A stretch of DNA of 60,835 nt, taken from assembly GCA_015068135.1 (NCBI GenBank), contig SVLB01000012.1, positions 1 through 60,835 on the forward strand. Direction: 5' to 3'. Under the pieces are notes generated by a model. The model ran no database searches and was not told the DNA's origin. It saw only the letters and a list, made by a program, of their open reading frames with translations. The translations under genes and the position numbers were made by a program. Below, one piece after another: positions 14,974 to 22,479 of the stretch. The stretch comes from Oscillospiraceae bacterium. GTDB taxonomy: Bacteria; Bacillota; Clostridia; Oscillospirales; Oscillospiraceae. The number at the start of each line of letters is the position of its first letter. The first letter of the stretch is position 1.

Positions 14974-15624
14974 ATGGCAATTCTTTCTCCCTCTATTTTG
15001 TCTGCGGACTATATGCACTTCCACGAGGATATGGACCGCACCAAGGCAGACGGTGCCAAATGGCTCCATGTGGATATTATGGACGGCCATTTTGTCCCCA
15101 ATCTGTCCTTTGGCTACTCCTGGGTCAAGTCCATGCGTAAGATCACGGACCTGGTTTTGGATGTCCACCTGATGATCGACACCCCCATCAAGTATGCAGA
15201 GGAGTTCTGCAAGGCCGGTGCCGACTATCTGACCATCCATGTGGAGGCCGATACCCCTGAGAATATCCAAAAGACCCTGGAGCTGATCCGCTCCCTGGGT
15301 GTCAAGCCCGGTATCGTGGTCAAGCCCAATACCCCTGCCCAGGCCATTGCCCAGTATCTGCCCATGGTGGACCTGGTGCTGGTGATGACCGTGGAGCCCG
15401 GCTTTGGCGGTCAGAAGTTCATGGCCCACATGATGCCCAAGCTGAAGGAGCTTCGCACCATGCTCGATGAGGTGAATCCTGCCTGCCACCTGGAGGTGGA
15501 CGGCGGTGTGGACCTGACCACTGCGGAGGTCTGTAAGGCCAACGGTGCTGACGTTTTGGTTGCCGGCTCTGCCTTCTACGGCGCTGCCGACCGCCCTGCA
15601 TTCGTCAAGACCATCGAAGCATAA
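14974..15624 (+). CDS. Ribulose-phosphate 3-epimerase family (Rpe or allulose-6-phosphate epimerase)
   Basis: 216 residues, full length for the family. TIM-barrel epimerase motifs are all present: SPSILSADY (~5), HVDIMDGHFVPNLSFG (~31-46), DVHLMIDTP (~65), HVEAD (~88), VEPGFGGQKF (~140) and the phosphate-binding VDGGV...NGADVLVAGSAFY (~175-200). Metal ligands His, Asp, His, Asp are conserved. Starts 12 nt after the isomerase gene. Co-location with two isomerases suggests a specialised copy such as D-allulose-6-phosphate epimerase rather than the housekeeping Rpe, but sequence alone does not decide. Confidence 0.88.
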   Translation: MAILSPSILSADYMHFHEDMDRTKADGAKWLHVDIMDGHFVPNLSFGYSWVKSMRKITDLVLDVHLMIDTPIKYAEEFCKAGADYLTIHVEADTPENIQKTLELIRSLGVKPGIVVKPNTPAQAIAQYLPMVDLVLVMTVEPGFGGQKFMAHMMPKLKELRTMLDEVNPACHLEVDGGVDLTTAEVCKANGADVLVAGSAFYGAADRPAFVKTIEA

Positions 15625-15642
15625 AATATTCAATCAGAATTT

Positions 15643-15683
15643 TGCTGTCATTCCGCTTTCCCGGAATGACAGCATTTTTATTA
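15643..15683 (+). terminator. Terminator of the sugar-isomerase operon
   Basis: A 13-14-bp stem (TGCTGTCATTCCG 15643-15655 with its complement 15662-15675) is followed by TTTTTATT. Confidence 0.88.
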
Positions 15684-15706
15684 ATAGGGCAGTCTGTATA
15701 TGTGTC

Positions 15707-15735
15707 TTTACATTTGACATTTCCTTGTGTACAAT
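15707..15735 (+). promoter_or_regulatory. azlCD promoter
   Basis: TTTACA (15707-15712), 17-bp spacer, TACAAT (15730-15735). Places the transcript start near 15742, after the in-frame ATG at 15727, so translation must begin downstream (TTG at 15766). Confidence 0.7.
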
Positions 15736-15765
15736 AGAAACACTTTTGTACAGAAGGTGAATACA

Positions 15766-16461
15766 TTGAAGAAAAAAGCGTTCTATCAGACCTTTTTGGA
15801 TACCCTGCCGGTGCTGACAGGTTATGTATTTTTGGGTATTGGCTTCGGACTCCTCATGTTCCGGGCAGGGTATAACGCCTGGTGGTCTGTTGCCATGGGC
15901 GTGTTCGTGTACGCAGGTTCTGCCCAGTATATGGCGGTGGATCTGCTCTCAGGGGGCGTTTCGGCAGTTTCCATGGGCATTTCCATTTTCCTGGTCAATG
16001 CCCGGCATATTTTTTATGGACTGAGCATGATCGGTGCCTACAAGGGAACAGGGAAGAAAAAGCCCTACCTGATCTTTTCCCTCACCGATGAGACCTATTC
16101 CCTGGTGACCCAAAACGAGCCCCCGGAAGGGATGAAAAAAAGCACTTACTGTCTTGCAGTAAGTGCCCTTGACCATCTGTATTGGGTGATTGGCTGTGCC
16201 CTGGGGGGCCTGGCAGGTGCTGTGCTGCCGGTGGACCTGAAGGGCGTCGAATTTGTGCTGACGGCGCTGTTTGTCACCATTTTTGTAGAGCAGTGGCTCA
16301 GTCAAAAGAACCACGGACCGGCGCTCATTGGCGTGGGTGTGACGTTGGTGAGCCTTCTTTGTGTGGGAAGCCGGTATTTTTTGATCCCTGCCCTGGTGAT
16401 CATTACCCTGACTTTGGCGCTTTGGGAGAAGACCGGAAGGAGGGATCGCCATGAAGCATGA
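15766..16461 (+). CDS. azlC: AzlC, branched-chain amino acid exporter large subunit
   Basis: 231 residues from the TTG at 15766, which has AGAAGGTG 7 nt upstream and gives the usual N-terminus (KKKAFYQTFLDTLPVLTGYVFLGIGFG). About five TM helices with the family's YAGSAQYMAVDLL motif (~45-57) and NARHIFYGLSM (~77). AzlC and AzlD together export branched-chain amino acids and toxic analogues. The stop overlaps the azlD start by 11 nt. The hydrophobic profile and paired azlD make the call strong; the exact substrate is not shown. Confidence 0.9.
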   Translation: MKKKAFYQTFLDTLPVLTGYVFLGIGFGLLMFRAGYNAWWSVAMGVFVYAGSAQYMAVDLLSGGVSAVSMGISIFLVNARHIFYGLSMIGAYKGTGKKKPYLIFSLTDETYSLVTQNEPPEGMKKSTYCLAVSALDHLYWVIGCALGGLAGAVLPVDLKGVEFVLTALFVTIFVEQWLSQKNHGPALIGVGVTLVSLLCVGSRYFLIPALVIITLTLALWEKTGRRDRHEA

Positions 16462-16771
16462 TATGCTCCTGGTTGCTGTGGCGGCCCTGGTGACAGCCCT
16501 TACCCGGTTTTTGCCCTTTTTGGTCTTCGGAGAAAAGCGGAAAACACCGGAATTTATTCTTCGGTTGGGAAAGATCCTGCCCTGTGCCTTTATGGGGATG
16601 CTGGTGGTGTACTGCCTGAAGGATATCCAGGTGATCGGCTATCCCTATGGGATCCCGGAGCTTTTGGGCTGCGGCGCGGTGACCCTTCTGCACATCTGGA
16701 AGCGCAACAGCCTGCTGAGCATCGGCGGCGGCACGGTGGTGTATATGCTGCTCATACAGCTGGTTTTCTAA
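16451..16771 (+). CDS. azlD: AzlD, branched-chain amino acid exporter small subunit
   Basis: 106 residues with four TM helices. The family motif TALTRFLPFLVFG is at ~15-27 and LPCAFMGMLVVYCL at ~48-61. Overlaps the end of azlC by 11 nt, the standard coupled arrangement of this two-part exporter. GGAAGGAGGG lies inside the end of azlC just before its ATG. Confidence 0.9.
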   Translation: MKHDMLLVAVAALVTALTRFLPFLVFGEKRKTPEFILRLGKILPCAFMGMLVVYCLKDIQVIGYPYGIPELLGCGAVTLLHIWKRNSLLSIGGGTVVYMLLIQLVF

Positions 16772-16779
16772 TTACGAGT

Positions 16780-16822
16780 TACGAGTTACAAGTTACCGAT
16801 AACTGGTAACTTGTAACTCGTA
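16780..16822. terminator. Hairpin between convergent azlD and the flavodiiron gene
   Basis: An 18-bp stem (16780-16797 with 16805-16822), AT-rich, made of repeated GAGTTAC units (a third copy is at 16776). A closely related stem follows rpoC at 41257-41300. Confidence 0.65.
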
Positions 16823-16857
16823 ATTCTTTACTATTTCATTCCCACATTGGTGTACGT

Positions 16858-18009
16858 TTATGCCAGCTCCTCTGCCAGGGCTTCGATCTGTGCCCGGCTG
16901 GTGTCGGAGAGGGCGGAAAGCACAGTGACCTTATTCTGTGCAAAGGTGATATGCTTGCTCTTTTCCAATGCCGCGGCCATGACCTTGGCGGCCATGGGAG
17001 CCCAGGAGCCGTTTTCCACAAAGGCAACGGTGCGGTTCTGATAATTGCGCTCGGTCAGGGCATGGAGGAAGGTGCTCATATAGGGGAATACATCACCGTT
17101 ATAGGTGGTGCTGGCCAGCACCAGCTTGCTGTAGCGGAAGGCATCCTCCACATTCTCTGCCATATCGCTTCTTGCCAGGTCCGTCAGGACCACTTTTTTT
17201 GCGCCCTTGGCCTCCAGGCGCTCAGCCAGCAGCTCCGCCGCTGCCTTGGTGTTGCCGTAAACAGAGGCATAGGCGATGAGAATGCCTTCCTCCTCGGGGC
17301 GGTAGGCAGACCAGGTGTCGTAAAGACCGATGTAGTAGCCCAGGTTTTCCGTAAGTACAGGCCCGTGAAGGGGGCAGATGACGGCAATATCCAGCCCGGC
17401 GGCCTTCTTCAGAAGGGCCTGGACCTGAGCGCCGTACTTGCCCACGATGCCGATGAAGTAGCGGCGGGCCTCGCAGGCCCAGTCTTCTTCGGCATCCAGC
17501 GCGCCGAACTTGCCGAAGCCGTCAGCGGAGAACAGGACCTTGTCATAAGCATCGTAGGAAACGATGACCTCAGGCCAGTGGACCATGGGGGCGGTCACAA
17601 AGGTCAGGGTGTGCTTGCCCAAAGGAAGGGTGTCGCCCTCGCCCACCACCAGGCGGCGCTCTGCAAAATCCTCACCGAAGAAATTCTGCATCATCCCAAA
17701 GGCCTTGGCAGAGGAGACCACCGTTGCCTTGGGATAGGCCTTCAAAAAGTTTGCGATATTGGCAGAGTGATCCGGCTCCATATGGTGAACTACCAGATAA
17801 TCCGGCTCCTTGCCCTCCAAAACCGCGGCGATATTGGCAAGCCACTGCTCGGTAAAATGAATATCCACCGTGTCCATAATGGCGATCTTCTCGTCCAAAA
17901 TGGCGTAGGAGTTATAGGACATTCCGTTGGGAACGATATACTGGCCTTCAAACAGATCCACTTCGTGGTCATTGACGCCAATGTAGCGAATATCATTGGT
18001 AATAAACAT
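16858..18009 (-). CDS. FprA-type flavodiiron protein
   Basis: 383 residues. N-terminal metallo-beta-lactamase-like diiron domain (~1-250) with the ligand motif HHMEPDHSA (~79-87), VHWPEV and CPLHGPVL histidines; C-terminal flavodoxin domain (~255-383) with the FMN-phosphate loop ASVYGNTKAA (~259) and TYNGDVFP. Such proteins reduce O2 to water or NO to N2O and protect anaerobes. No rubredoxin domain is fused, so electrons must come from a separate carrier. An AGGAGAG site precedes the ATG. It diverges from an SDR-thioredoxin pair that may also serve redox balance. Confidence 0.93.
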   Translation of the reverse strand: MFITNDIRYIGVNDHEVDLFEGQYIVPNGMSYNSYAILDEKIAIMDTVDIHFTEQWLANIAAVLEGKEPDYLVVHHMEPDHSANIANFLKAYPKATVVSSAKAFGMMQNFFGEDFAERRLVVGEGDTLPLGKHTLTFVTAPMVHWPEVIVSYDAYDKVLFSADGFGKFGALDAEEDWACEARRYFIGIVGKYGAQVQALLKKAAGLDIAVICPLHGPVLTENLGYYIGLYDTWSAYRPEEEGILIAYASVYGNTKAAAELLAERLEAKGAKKVVLTDLARSDMAENVEDAFRYSKLVLASTTYNGDVFPYMSTFLHALTERNYQNRTVAFVENGSWAPMAAKVMAAALEKSKHITFAQNKVTVLSALSDTSRAQIEALAEELA

Positions 18010-18117
18010 ATTGATCTCTCCTAAATTATTTTTTTCCTATGTGACTTTATCACAGAAATGGGGAAAAGTATAGAGTACAATATGCACAAAGATAAAAAAC
18101 CTAAGGAGGTAACCGGA

Positions 18118-18858
18118 ATGAAACTGAAAAATAAGGTAGCCATTATTACCGGCGGCAGCCGAGGGATCGGCAGAGCCACCGCGGAGGCGTTTTTGGAAGA
18201 AGGCGCAACGGTGATCCTCACCGCAAGCAGTAAAGAATCCGCACAGAAGGCAGTCAGCCAGCTGCAGGCCCAGTACCCGGAGGGGAAGATCCAGGGCATC
18301 AGCCCGGACCTGACCGATCTGGAAAGTGTACAAAAAGCCTTTGCGGAAATCGCGGCAGAATATGGCGGGATCCATATTCTTGTGAATAATGCCGGCGTAT
18401 CCGAAAGGACCCCCTTTACCGGCTATACGGAGCAGACCTTTGACAAGGTCATGGACCTGAACGTCAAGGGCGTGTTCAACGCCACCCGGGCAGTGATCGA
18501 CCATATGGGACCGGGCGGTGTGATCCTGAACACCTCCTCCATGGTCAGCTTCCATGGGCAGACCGCAGGCTTTGCCTACCCCGCTTCCAAATTTGCCGTC
18601 AACGGCATCACCGTATCCCTGGCAAGAGAGTTGGGCCCCAAGGGCATCCGGGTCAATGCGGTAGCCCCCGGGATCATCGAAACGGACATGATGAAGGCCG
18701 TTCCCAAAGAGATCATCGAGCCCATGATCGCACAGATCCCTCTGCGGCGGTTGGGTCAGCCACGGGATATCGCCAACGCATTCGTGTTCCTGGCATCTGA
18801 AGAAGCATCCTATATTACGGGCGTGGTACTCCGCGTAGACGGCATGGCCCGATCCTGA
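18118..18858 (+). CDS. SDR-family oxidoreductase (FabG-like)
   Basis: 246 residues from the ATG at 18118 (TAAGGAGGTAA upstream); an upstream in-frame ATG at 18058 lacks a site. Classical short-chain dehydrogenase: cofactor loop TGGSRGIG (~12-19), NNAG (~88-91), catalytic Ser (NTSSM) and YPASK (Tyr/Lys, ~152-156), and VAPGIIETDM. NADPH-type 3-oxoacyl-ACP reductase or another ketone reductase; no fatty-acid genes are adjacent, so fabG is not assigned. The thioredoxin gene follows after 26 nt. Confidence 0.88.
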   Translation: MKLKNKVAIITGGSRGIGRATAEAFLEEGATVILTASSKESAQKAVSQLQAQYPEGKIQGISPDLTDLESVQKAFAEIAAEYGGIHILVNNAGVSERTPFTGYTEQTFDKVMDLNVKGVFNATRAVIDHMGPGGVILNTSSMVSFHGQTAGFAYPASKFAVNGITVSLARELGPKGIRVNAVAPGIIETDMMKAVPKEIIEPMIAQIPLRRLGQPRDIANAFVFLASEEASYITGVVLRVDGMARS

Positions 18859-18884
18859 AAAGAAATAACAAGGAGGAAAACACT

Positions 18885-19190
18885 ATGAAGGTATTGCATA
18901 TCAACAATCAGAATTTTCAAAACGAAGTAATGGAAAGCGCACAGCCGGTGCTTCTGGACTTCTTTGCTCCCTGGTGCGGCCCCTGCCGGATGGTCAGCCC
19001 GGTGCTGGATCAGCTGGCTGAGGAGCGGCCGGACATCAAGGTCTGCAAGGTCAATGTGGACGAGGAGCCCGCCCTGGCCGCCCAGTTTGGGGTCATCAGC
19101 ATCCCCAGCCTTTTCGTCATCGAAAACGGCGAGATCAAAAACAAAGCCCAGGGCGCCCAAACCAAGGCAAAGCTCCTGGCAATGCTCTGA
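18885..19190 (+). CDS. trxA: Thioredoxin
   Basis: 101 residues with the active site WCGPC (~29-33), cis-Pro at ISIPS (~72-76) and the FxxG-like tail shortened at the end. Disulphide reductase of the cytosol. AAGGAGG precedes the ATG; downstream of the SDR gene in a two-gene operon ended by a strong terminator. No thioredoxin reductase is in the window. Confidence 0.93.
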   Translation: MKVLHINNQNFQNEVMESAQPVLLDFFAPWCGPCRMVSPVLDQLAEERPDIKVCKVNVDEEPALAAQFGVISIPSLFVIENGEIKNKAQGAQTKAKLLAML

Positions 19191-19221
19191 GTTAGCTTCT
19201 ATTTCAAGTGAATATGAAAAT

Positions 19222-19270
19222 ACTCCCCGTAAAAAGTACGGTTTTCTGTACTTTTTACGGGGAGTTTCTT
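19222..19270 (+). terminator. Terminator of the SDR-trxA operon
   Basis: An 18-bp perfect stem (19222-19239 with 19248-19265) followed by TTCTTGCG. Confidence 0.85.
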
Positions 19271-19362
19271 GCGTTTTAGGGATCCGTTCACATAAGCATC
19301 CTGTACTATATTAACGTTTTGACCATTTTACAGATGTTACGTCATGATGCTACTGGATCTTG

Positions 19363-19896
19363 TTATTTTGCGGCCTGGAATTGCTTCATAACGGCAGTAA
19401 CAAATTCTTCTGCGTTATGTGCATAATGGAACTTCAAAGCACCGGATGCGGTTTTGATTATCACTGTTTTACCATTTCGAATGGCATCGGAAAGTGTTGC
19501 CTTTACGCATGCATGGTCAAAATTTGCAATGGGGATGAGAATTTTCTGGGAGTAGAAGATAGCCCTCTTTGTTCCAAGAATTTGGGTTTCGGTAAGCACC
19601 AAGGAGCAACGTTGGGAAAGAAATTTGTGTACAATAATGGAAACAATAGGAAATCCAATACCAAAAAGAATCATACCCAGTGCGACATATAAAGAAGAGC
19701 CCTCAAAACAAAAAACAATATCACCACAGACCCATGTGTGTTCATAGCCCCAGTCCCAATTATCCTCTATGCTTAACACCTCTGTGCAATTCCATGCAAA
19801 AAAGATGGTGATTACTAAAAGAATAATCGACACAGCCCAAAATGTTTTTGTGCGATTGTAGCAAATGTCTAGTTTACACAGTGTTTTTTCTTCCAT
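19363..19896 (-). CDS. Membrane protein with two TM segments and a PH-like tail
   Basis: 177 residues. TM helices at ~20-35 and ~68-90 flank an extracytosolic loop with several Trp and Cys (WNCTEV, WDWGYEHTWVCGD). The C-terminal ~75 residues (SLVLTETQILGTKRAIFYSQKILIPIANFDHACV...VIIKTASGALKFHYAHNAEEFVTAVMKQF) have the beta-strand plus final helix pattern of bacterial PH domains. Base composition is more AT-rich than the flanking blocks, in line with the accessory stretch up to ~22.4 kb. Function unknown. Confidence 0.6.
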   Translation of the reverse strand: MEEKTLCKLDICYNRTKTFWAVSIILLVITIFFAWNCTEVLSIEDNWDWGYEHTWVCGDIVFCFEGSSLYVALGMILFGIGFPIVSIIVHKFLSQRCSLVLTETQILGTKRAIFYSQKILIPIANFDHACVKATLSDAIRNGKTVIIKTASGALKFHYAHNAEEFVTAVMKQFQAAK

Positions 19897-19937
19897 TGCT
19901 GATACCTTCTTTCTATAGAATACTGTAGTTGGAGGTG

Positions 19938-20066
19938 ATGATATTGCTTATCCGTCACACAGAGTTGAGTTTTTATCACGGAACGGGCGGGAATCCTGCT
20001 CAGTTATTTAGAAGTCTTCTATCGTACATCCTTGGATGTACTACTACTGTATTTACTTGCATATAG
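19938..20066 (+). CDS. Possible short gene or gene remnant
   Basis: 42 codons after GGAGGTG; a TTG at 19944 would be better spaced. The start context closely resembles that of the XRE regulator at 21419. It overlaps the 3' end of the lipoprotein gene on the other strand and has no recognisable motif. It may be a scrap of a larger gene. Confidence 0.22.
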   Translation: MILLIRHTELSFYHGTGGNPAQLFRSLLSYILGCTTTVFTCI

Positions 20067-20387
20067 GTCTCCTTGCTTATCAAACAATTGCTTGCCGGAA
20101 AGTTTCAGCGTAGTAATAAAAGAACCAAACATACCATCAGGTTCTTCTATGACCAAGTATCCATCTTTAATTTTCCAATCGAAATAATCATGGTGTCCGG
20201 AATGACCATAACTGGTGCTATAATAATCACCCGTTCCATCTTCGTAGATATAAATATAATAATTCTTTGCTTCTTCCAGCTGCCAAATACCAACATAGGC
20301 ATCTTTTTCGTCACTACAGGCAGAAAAAGAAACACACATGCCTACAACCATGACCAATGCCAACATAATCGAAATACATTTTTTCAT
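20019..20387 (-). CDS. Small lipoprotein
   Basis: 122 residues. Signal peptide with lipobox FSAC at ~21-24, then a beta-rich domain with many Tyr (NYYIYIYEDGTGDYY, GYLVIEEPDG), the pattern of small lipocalin-like exported proteins that report 'WQLEEAK...' in Clostridia. Serine/Lys-rich tail. AGGAGGC-like site upstream of the ATG. Function unknown. Confidence 0.65.
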   Translation of the reverse strand: MKKCISIMLALVMVVGMCVSFSACSDEKDAYVGIWQLEEAKNYYIYIYEDGTGDYYSTSYGHSGHHDYFDWKIKDGYLVIEEPDGMFGSFITTLKLSGKQLFDKQGDLYASKYSSSTSKDVR

Positions 20388-20514
20388 TATATGCCTCCAA
20401 GCTTTATAATCTTAAAAATTGTTTCTTTGTCGCGAATTATTTTCTATGCGATAATGCCTTTTCGTCGTTAGATAAGGCGCTACTTGTACCTATTTTGTTA
20501 TTACAAGCACACAG

Positions 20515-20595
20515 AGACGGCAGATCGGGCAGCTGAACATCAGCGAATTGGCAAGAGTCTGTGACATCTGCCGCACCACCGCCTACAAATACTAG
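20515..20595 (+). pseudogene. C-terminal HTH remnant of a site-specific recombinase or similar
   Basis: One frame reads RRQIGQLNISELARVCDICR then TTAYKY and stop. This is the classic HTH ending of serine recombinases and related transposon regulators (xISELARxxxISRxTxYKY). No matching catalytic domain exists upstream; the frame breaks down before 20500. I read it as a remnant of a lost mobile element. Confidence 0.5.
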
Positions 20596-20655
20596 AGCCT
20601 TTCTGAAACGTGAATAGAACGGATATCCACGCCCCTTGGTTCTTGGACTGCCTCC

Positions 20656-21279
20656 TTAGTTAGGGATAAAAGTACCAGATACTTCAGTAAAGGTGTACGT
20701 AATGTTTTGCGGGCGAGGGTCTGCAATACCATACCAACCGAATATATCGTGAATTTCAGAGTATTTACCATCAGATGGCAATCTGAAAGAATACTGAAGG
20801 ATTCCTTCTTCATCTTCCACGCGTCCTGTGTCTGTACCAAGGACATACCAATCGGGTTCTAAAGTGATCCGAATGGTAGCAGTTACATTATCGAAAGAAC
20901 CATTTCGAGCAGAATAGGTACTGCAGGTAATACGATGGTTCGCCAAGATACCCAACGAATCTAACCCCGCATATTCAAAGTCAAAGTTAACGACAAGGTA
21001 ATCACTGATGTTTTCTGCAGTTAACTCAACAGGAGCAATTTTTTGGTATATTGCTTCTGCTTCAGTGAGTTTATCTAGATTGGAAACATTTGATTTGTCC
21101 TCCTTGCCAAGTGCATCGTATGCTATGCGTGCAGCTGAAATGGCATCACCGCTATCAATGGTAACGGTGCCGATGTTTTTAATTAATGTTTCAACATTTT
21201 GTACTGCGGGATTTTTTCCGCAAGCACACAAGGACAGGGACATGGCAATTGCTAAGATCAAGGATAATGCTTTTTTCAT
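20656..21279 (-). CDS. Exported lipoprotein
   Basis: 207 residues. Signal peptide with lipobox LCAC (Cys ~20). Helical segment with alternating charges (~35-85, including SNLDKLTEAEAIYQKIAPVE, as in stalk-like exported proteins), then a beta-rich C-terminal half. GAAAGGTG site before the ATG. AT-rich like its neighbours. No known domain recognised. Confidence 0.62.
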   Translation of the reverse strand: MKKALSLILAIAMSLSLCACGKNPAVQNVETLIKNIGTVTIDSGDAISAARIAYDALGKEDKSNVSNLDKLTEAEAIYQKIAPVELTAENISDYLVVNFDFEYAGLDSLGILANHRITCSTYSARNGSFDNVTATIRITLEPDWYVLGTDTGRVEDEEGILQYSFRLPSDGKYSEIHDIFGWYGIADPRPQNITYTFTEVSGTFIPN

Positions 21280-21418
21280 AGTCTATCACCTTTCTATTTT
21301 TGTTAGGATGTCGACAGTATAACACAAAACATCAAGCAATGCAATATGTAAAACATACAATATTAGTTGATTTTATTTTCGTATACTATCAACGATACTA
21401 TATGTAGAGGTGATAGTA

Positions 21419-21724
21419 TTGCATACTAGAATTAGAAAAGCCCGTGAAGGTATGGGCTATACTAGAGAAAAATTTGCGGAAAAGCTGGATGTGAGTGTTT
21501 CTTATTTAGCGGAGTTGGAACGGGGAAGAACAGGCATTTCTGTGAAAATGCTTATCAAAGTATGTAATGTTTTGGGCTTGTCTGCGGACTATGTTCTTTT
21601 TGGAACAGAACGGGATGCAGATGCTATGCGAGCCGATAACATTCGCCGTATTGATGATAAGTATATCCCTCTTTTGGATAGTGTAATTACGGAACTACTA
21701 TCTCTTACTGATTTAGCGGAATGA
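21419..21724 (+). CDS. XRE-family HTH regulator
   Basis: 101 residues from TTG at 21419, which sits 6 nt after AGAGGTG; a GTG at 21410 is the alternative. HTH_3 domain at ~2-65 (RIRKAREGMGYTREKFAEKL, VSVSYLAELERGRTGISVKML, LGLSADYVLFG), then a short helical tail. Compact single-domain repressor typical of mobile or accessory loci. An imperfect inverted repeat around 21382-21402 (TATACTATC/GATACTATA) just upstream is a candidate own operator. Not clearly linked to a target gene. Confidence 0.78.
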   Translation: MHTRIRKAREGMGYTREKFAEKLDVSVSYLAELERGRTGISVKMLIKVCNVLGLSADYVLFGTERDADAMRADNIRRIDDKYIPLLDSVITELLSLTDLAE

Positions 21725-21783
21725 TCTTTTGGGCGGAGAAATCCGCCCTTTTCTCTTTCCTTTTGGTATGCTATAATGCAAAC

Positions 21784-21858
21784 GGGACGTCGAGGGCGCC
21801 GTCCCCTACAAAGCGCAAAGGATGGGGACGGGGCGTCGAGGCGCCGCCCCCTACAAAG
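21784..21858 (+). repeat. Two tandem REP repeats left of the RAYT gene
   Basis: GGGACGTCGAGGGCGCCGTC (start 21784) and the variant beginning 21830, both ending CCCCTACAAAG. Each is a palindromic REP with a CTACAAA tail. The same unit recurs inside and after the transposase gene. Confidence 0.8.
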
Positions 21859-21878
21859 ACCGCAAGGGATGTGATTCT

Positions 21879-22376
21879 ATGGAATTACCACAAAGAAAAC
21901 CAAACCGGTTATCTGATTATGATTACAGTGAAAATGGTGCCTATTTCATAACCATCTGCACCCAGGACAGAAAACCGATTTTAGGACACATCGTAGGGGG
22001 CGGCGCCCTCGACGCCCCGATCGTTGCCTTGACAAAGACTGGGGAAATCACTCGTAAATACATTTTAAGCAGTAATCGAATCCCAGGAATCTTAGTGGAC
22101 AAATTTGTAATTATGCCCGACCATATCCATTTAATTCTGCTGGTCGACGAAACTGCGGCAAAAGGGACGTCGAGGGCGCCGTCCCCTACAAACGCGGTGA
22201 TTCCGCACTTTGTTTCCACGTTTAAGCGGTTTTGTCATCGGGAAATAGGGGAGAATATCTTCCAACGCTCTTATTACGACCATGTGATCCGCAATCAGCA
22301 GGATTATGACGAAATATGGCAATATATCGAAAACAATCCTCGTAAATGGTTCTTGCAAAAACATAACCTTTTGTAG
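21879..22376 (+). CDS. REP-associated tyrosine transposase (RAYT), with REP units in its coding frame
   Basis: 165 residues from the ATG at 21879 (MELPQRKPNRLSDYDY). Y1/HUH transposase fold: NGAYFITICTQDRK (beta-1), MPDHIHLILL (HUH-type His pair, ~87-96), FQRSYYDHVIRN with the catalytic Tyr, and a C-terminal NNPRKWFLQK. RAYTs nick REP sequences and are thought to spread them; they are single-copy domesticated relatives of IS200/IS605 TnpA. Two REP copies lie in frame and are translated as GGGALDAP (~40) and GTSRAPSPTN (~107). The stop codon TAG lies within another REP. A weak AAGGGATG site precedes the ATG; a longer frame from 21822 would start in a REP. All motifs look intact. Confidence 0.85.
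   Translation: MELPQRKPNRLSDYDYSENGAYFITICTQDRKPILGHIVGGGALDAPIVALTKTGEITRKYILSSNRIPGILVDKFVIMPDHIHLILLVDETAAKGTSRAPSPTNAVIPHFVSTFKRFCHREIGENIFQRSYYDHVIRNQQDYDEIWQYIENNPRKWFLQKHNLL
21993..22018 (-). repeat. REP unit inside the RAYT gene (inverted)
   Basis: GTAGGGGGCGGCGCCCTCGA onward, the complement of the REP unit at 21784/21830. Translated in the transposase frame without interruption. Confidence 0.78.
22164..22192 (+). repeat. REP unit inside the RAYT gene (direct)
   Basis: Identical over at least 28 bp to the flanking unit that starts at 21784. In frame with the transposase. Confidence 0.8.
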
Positions 22377-22401
22377 GGGGCGGTGCCTCGACGCCCCAAA
22401 G
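22371..22401 (-). repeat. REP unit right of the RAYT gene (inverted)
   Basis: TTGTAGGGGGCGGTGCCTCG onward. Its GTAG supplies the stop codon of the transposase. Inverted relative to the left-flank pair, the arrangement expected for a RAYT locus. Confidence 0.78.
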
Positions 22402-22423
22402 GTTGCGCTAACAAATATGGAAC

Positions 22424-22474
22424 ATAAAAAAGGCCGCATCCTTTCACAAAATGATGTGAAAAAGGATGCGGTCT
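22424..22474 (-). terminator. Terminator of the lplA-CRP operon
   Basis: Stem GGCCGCATCC (22432-22441) with GGATGCGGTC (22464-22473) and an inner TTTCACA/TGTGAAA stem; on the minus strand followed by TTTTTTATG. Confidence 0.85.
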
Positions 22475-22479
22475 GTATT

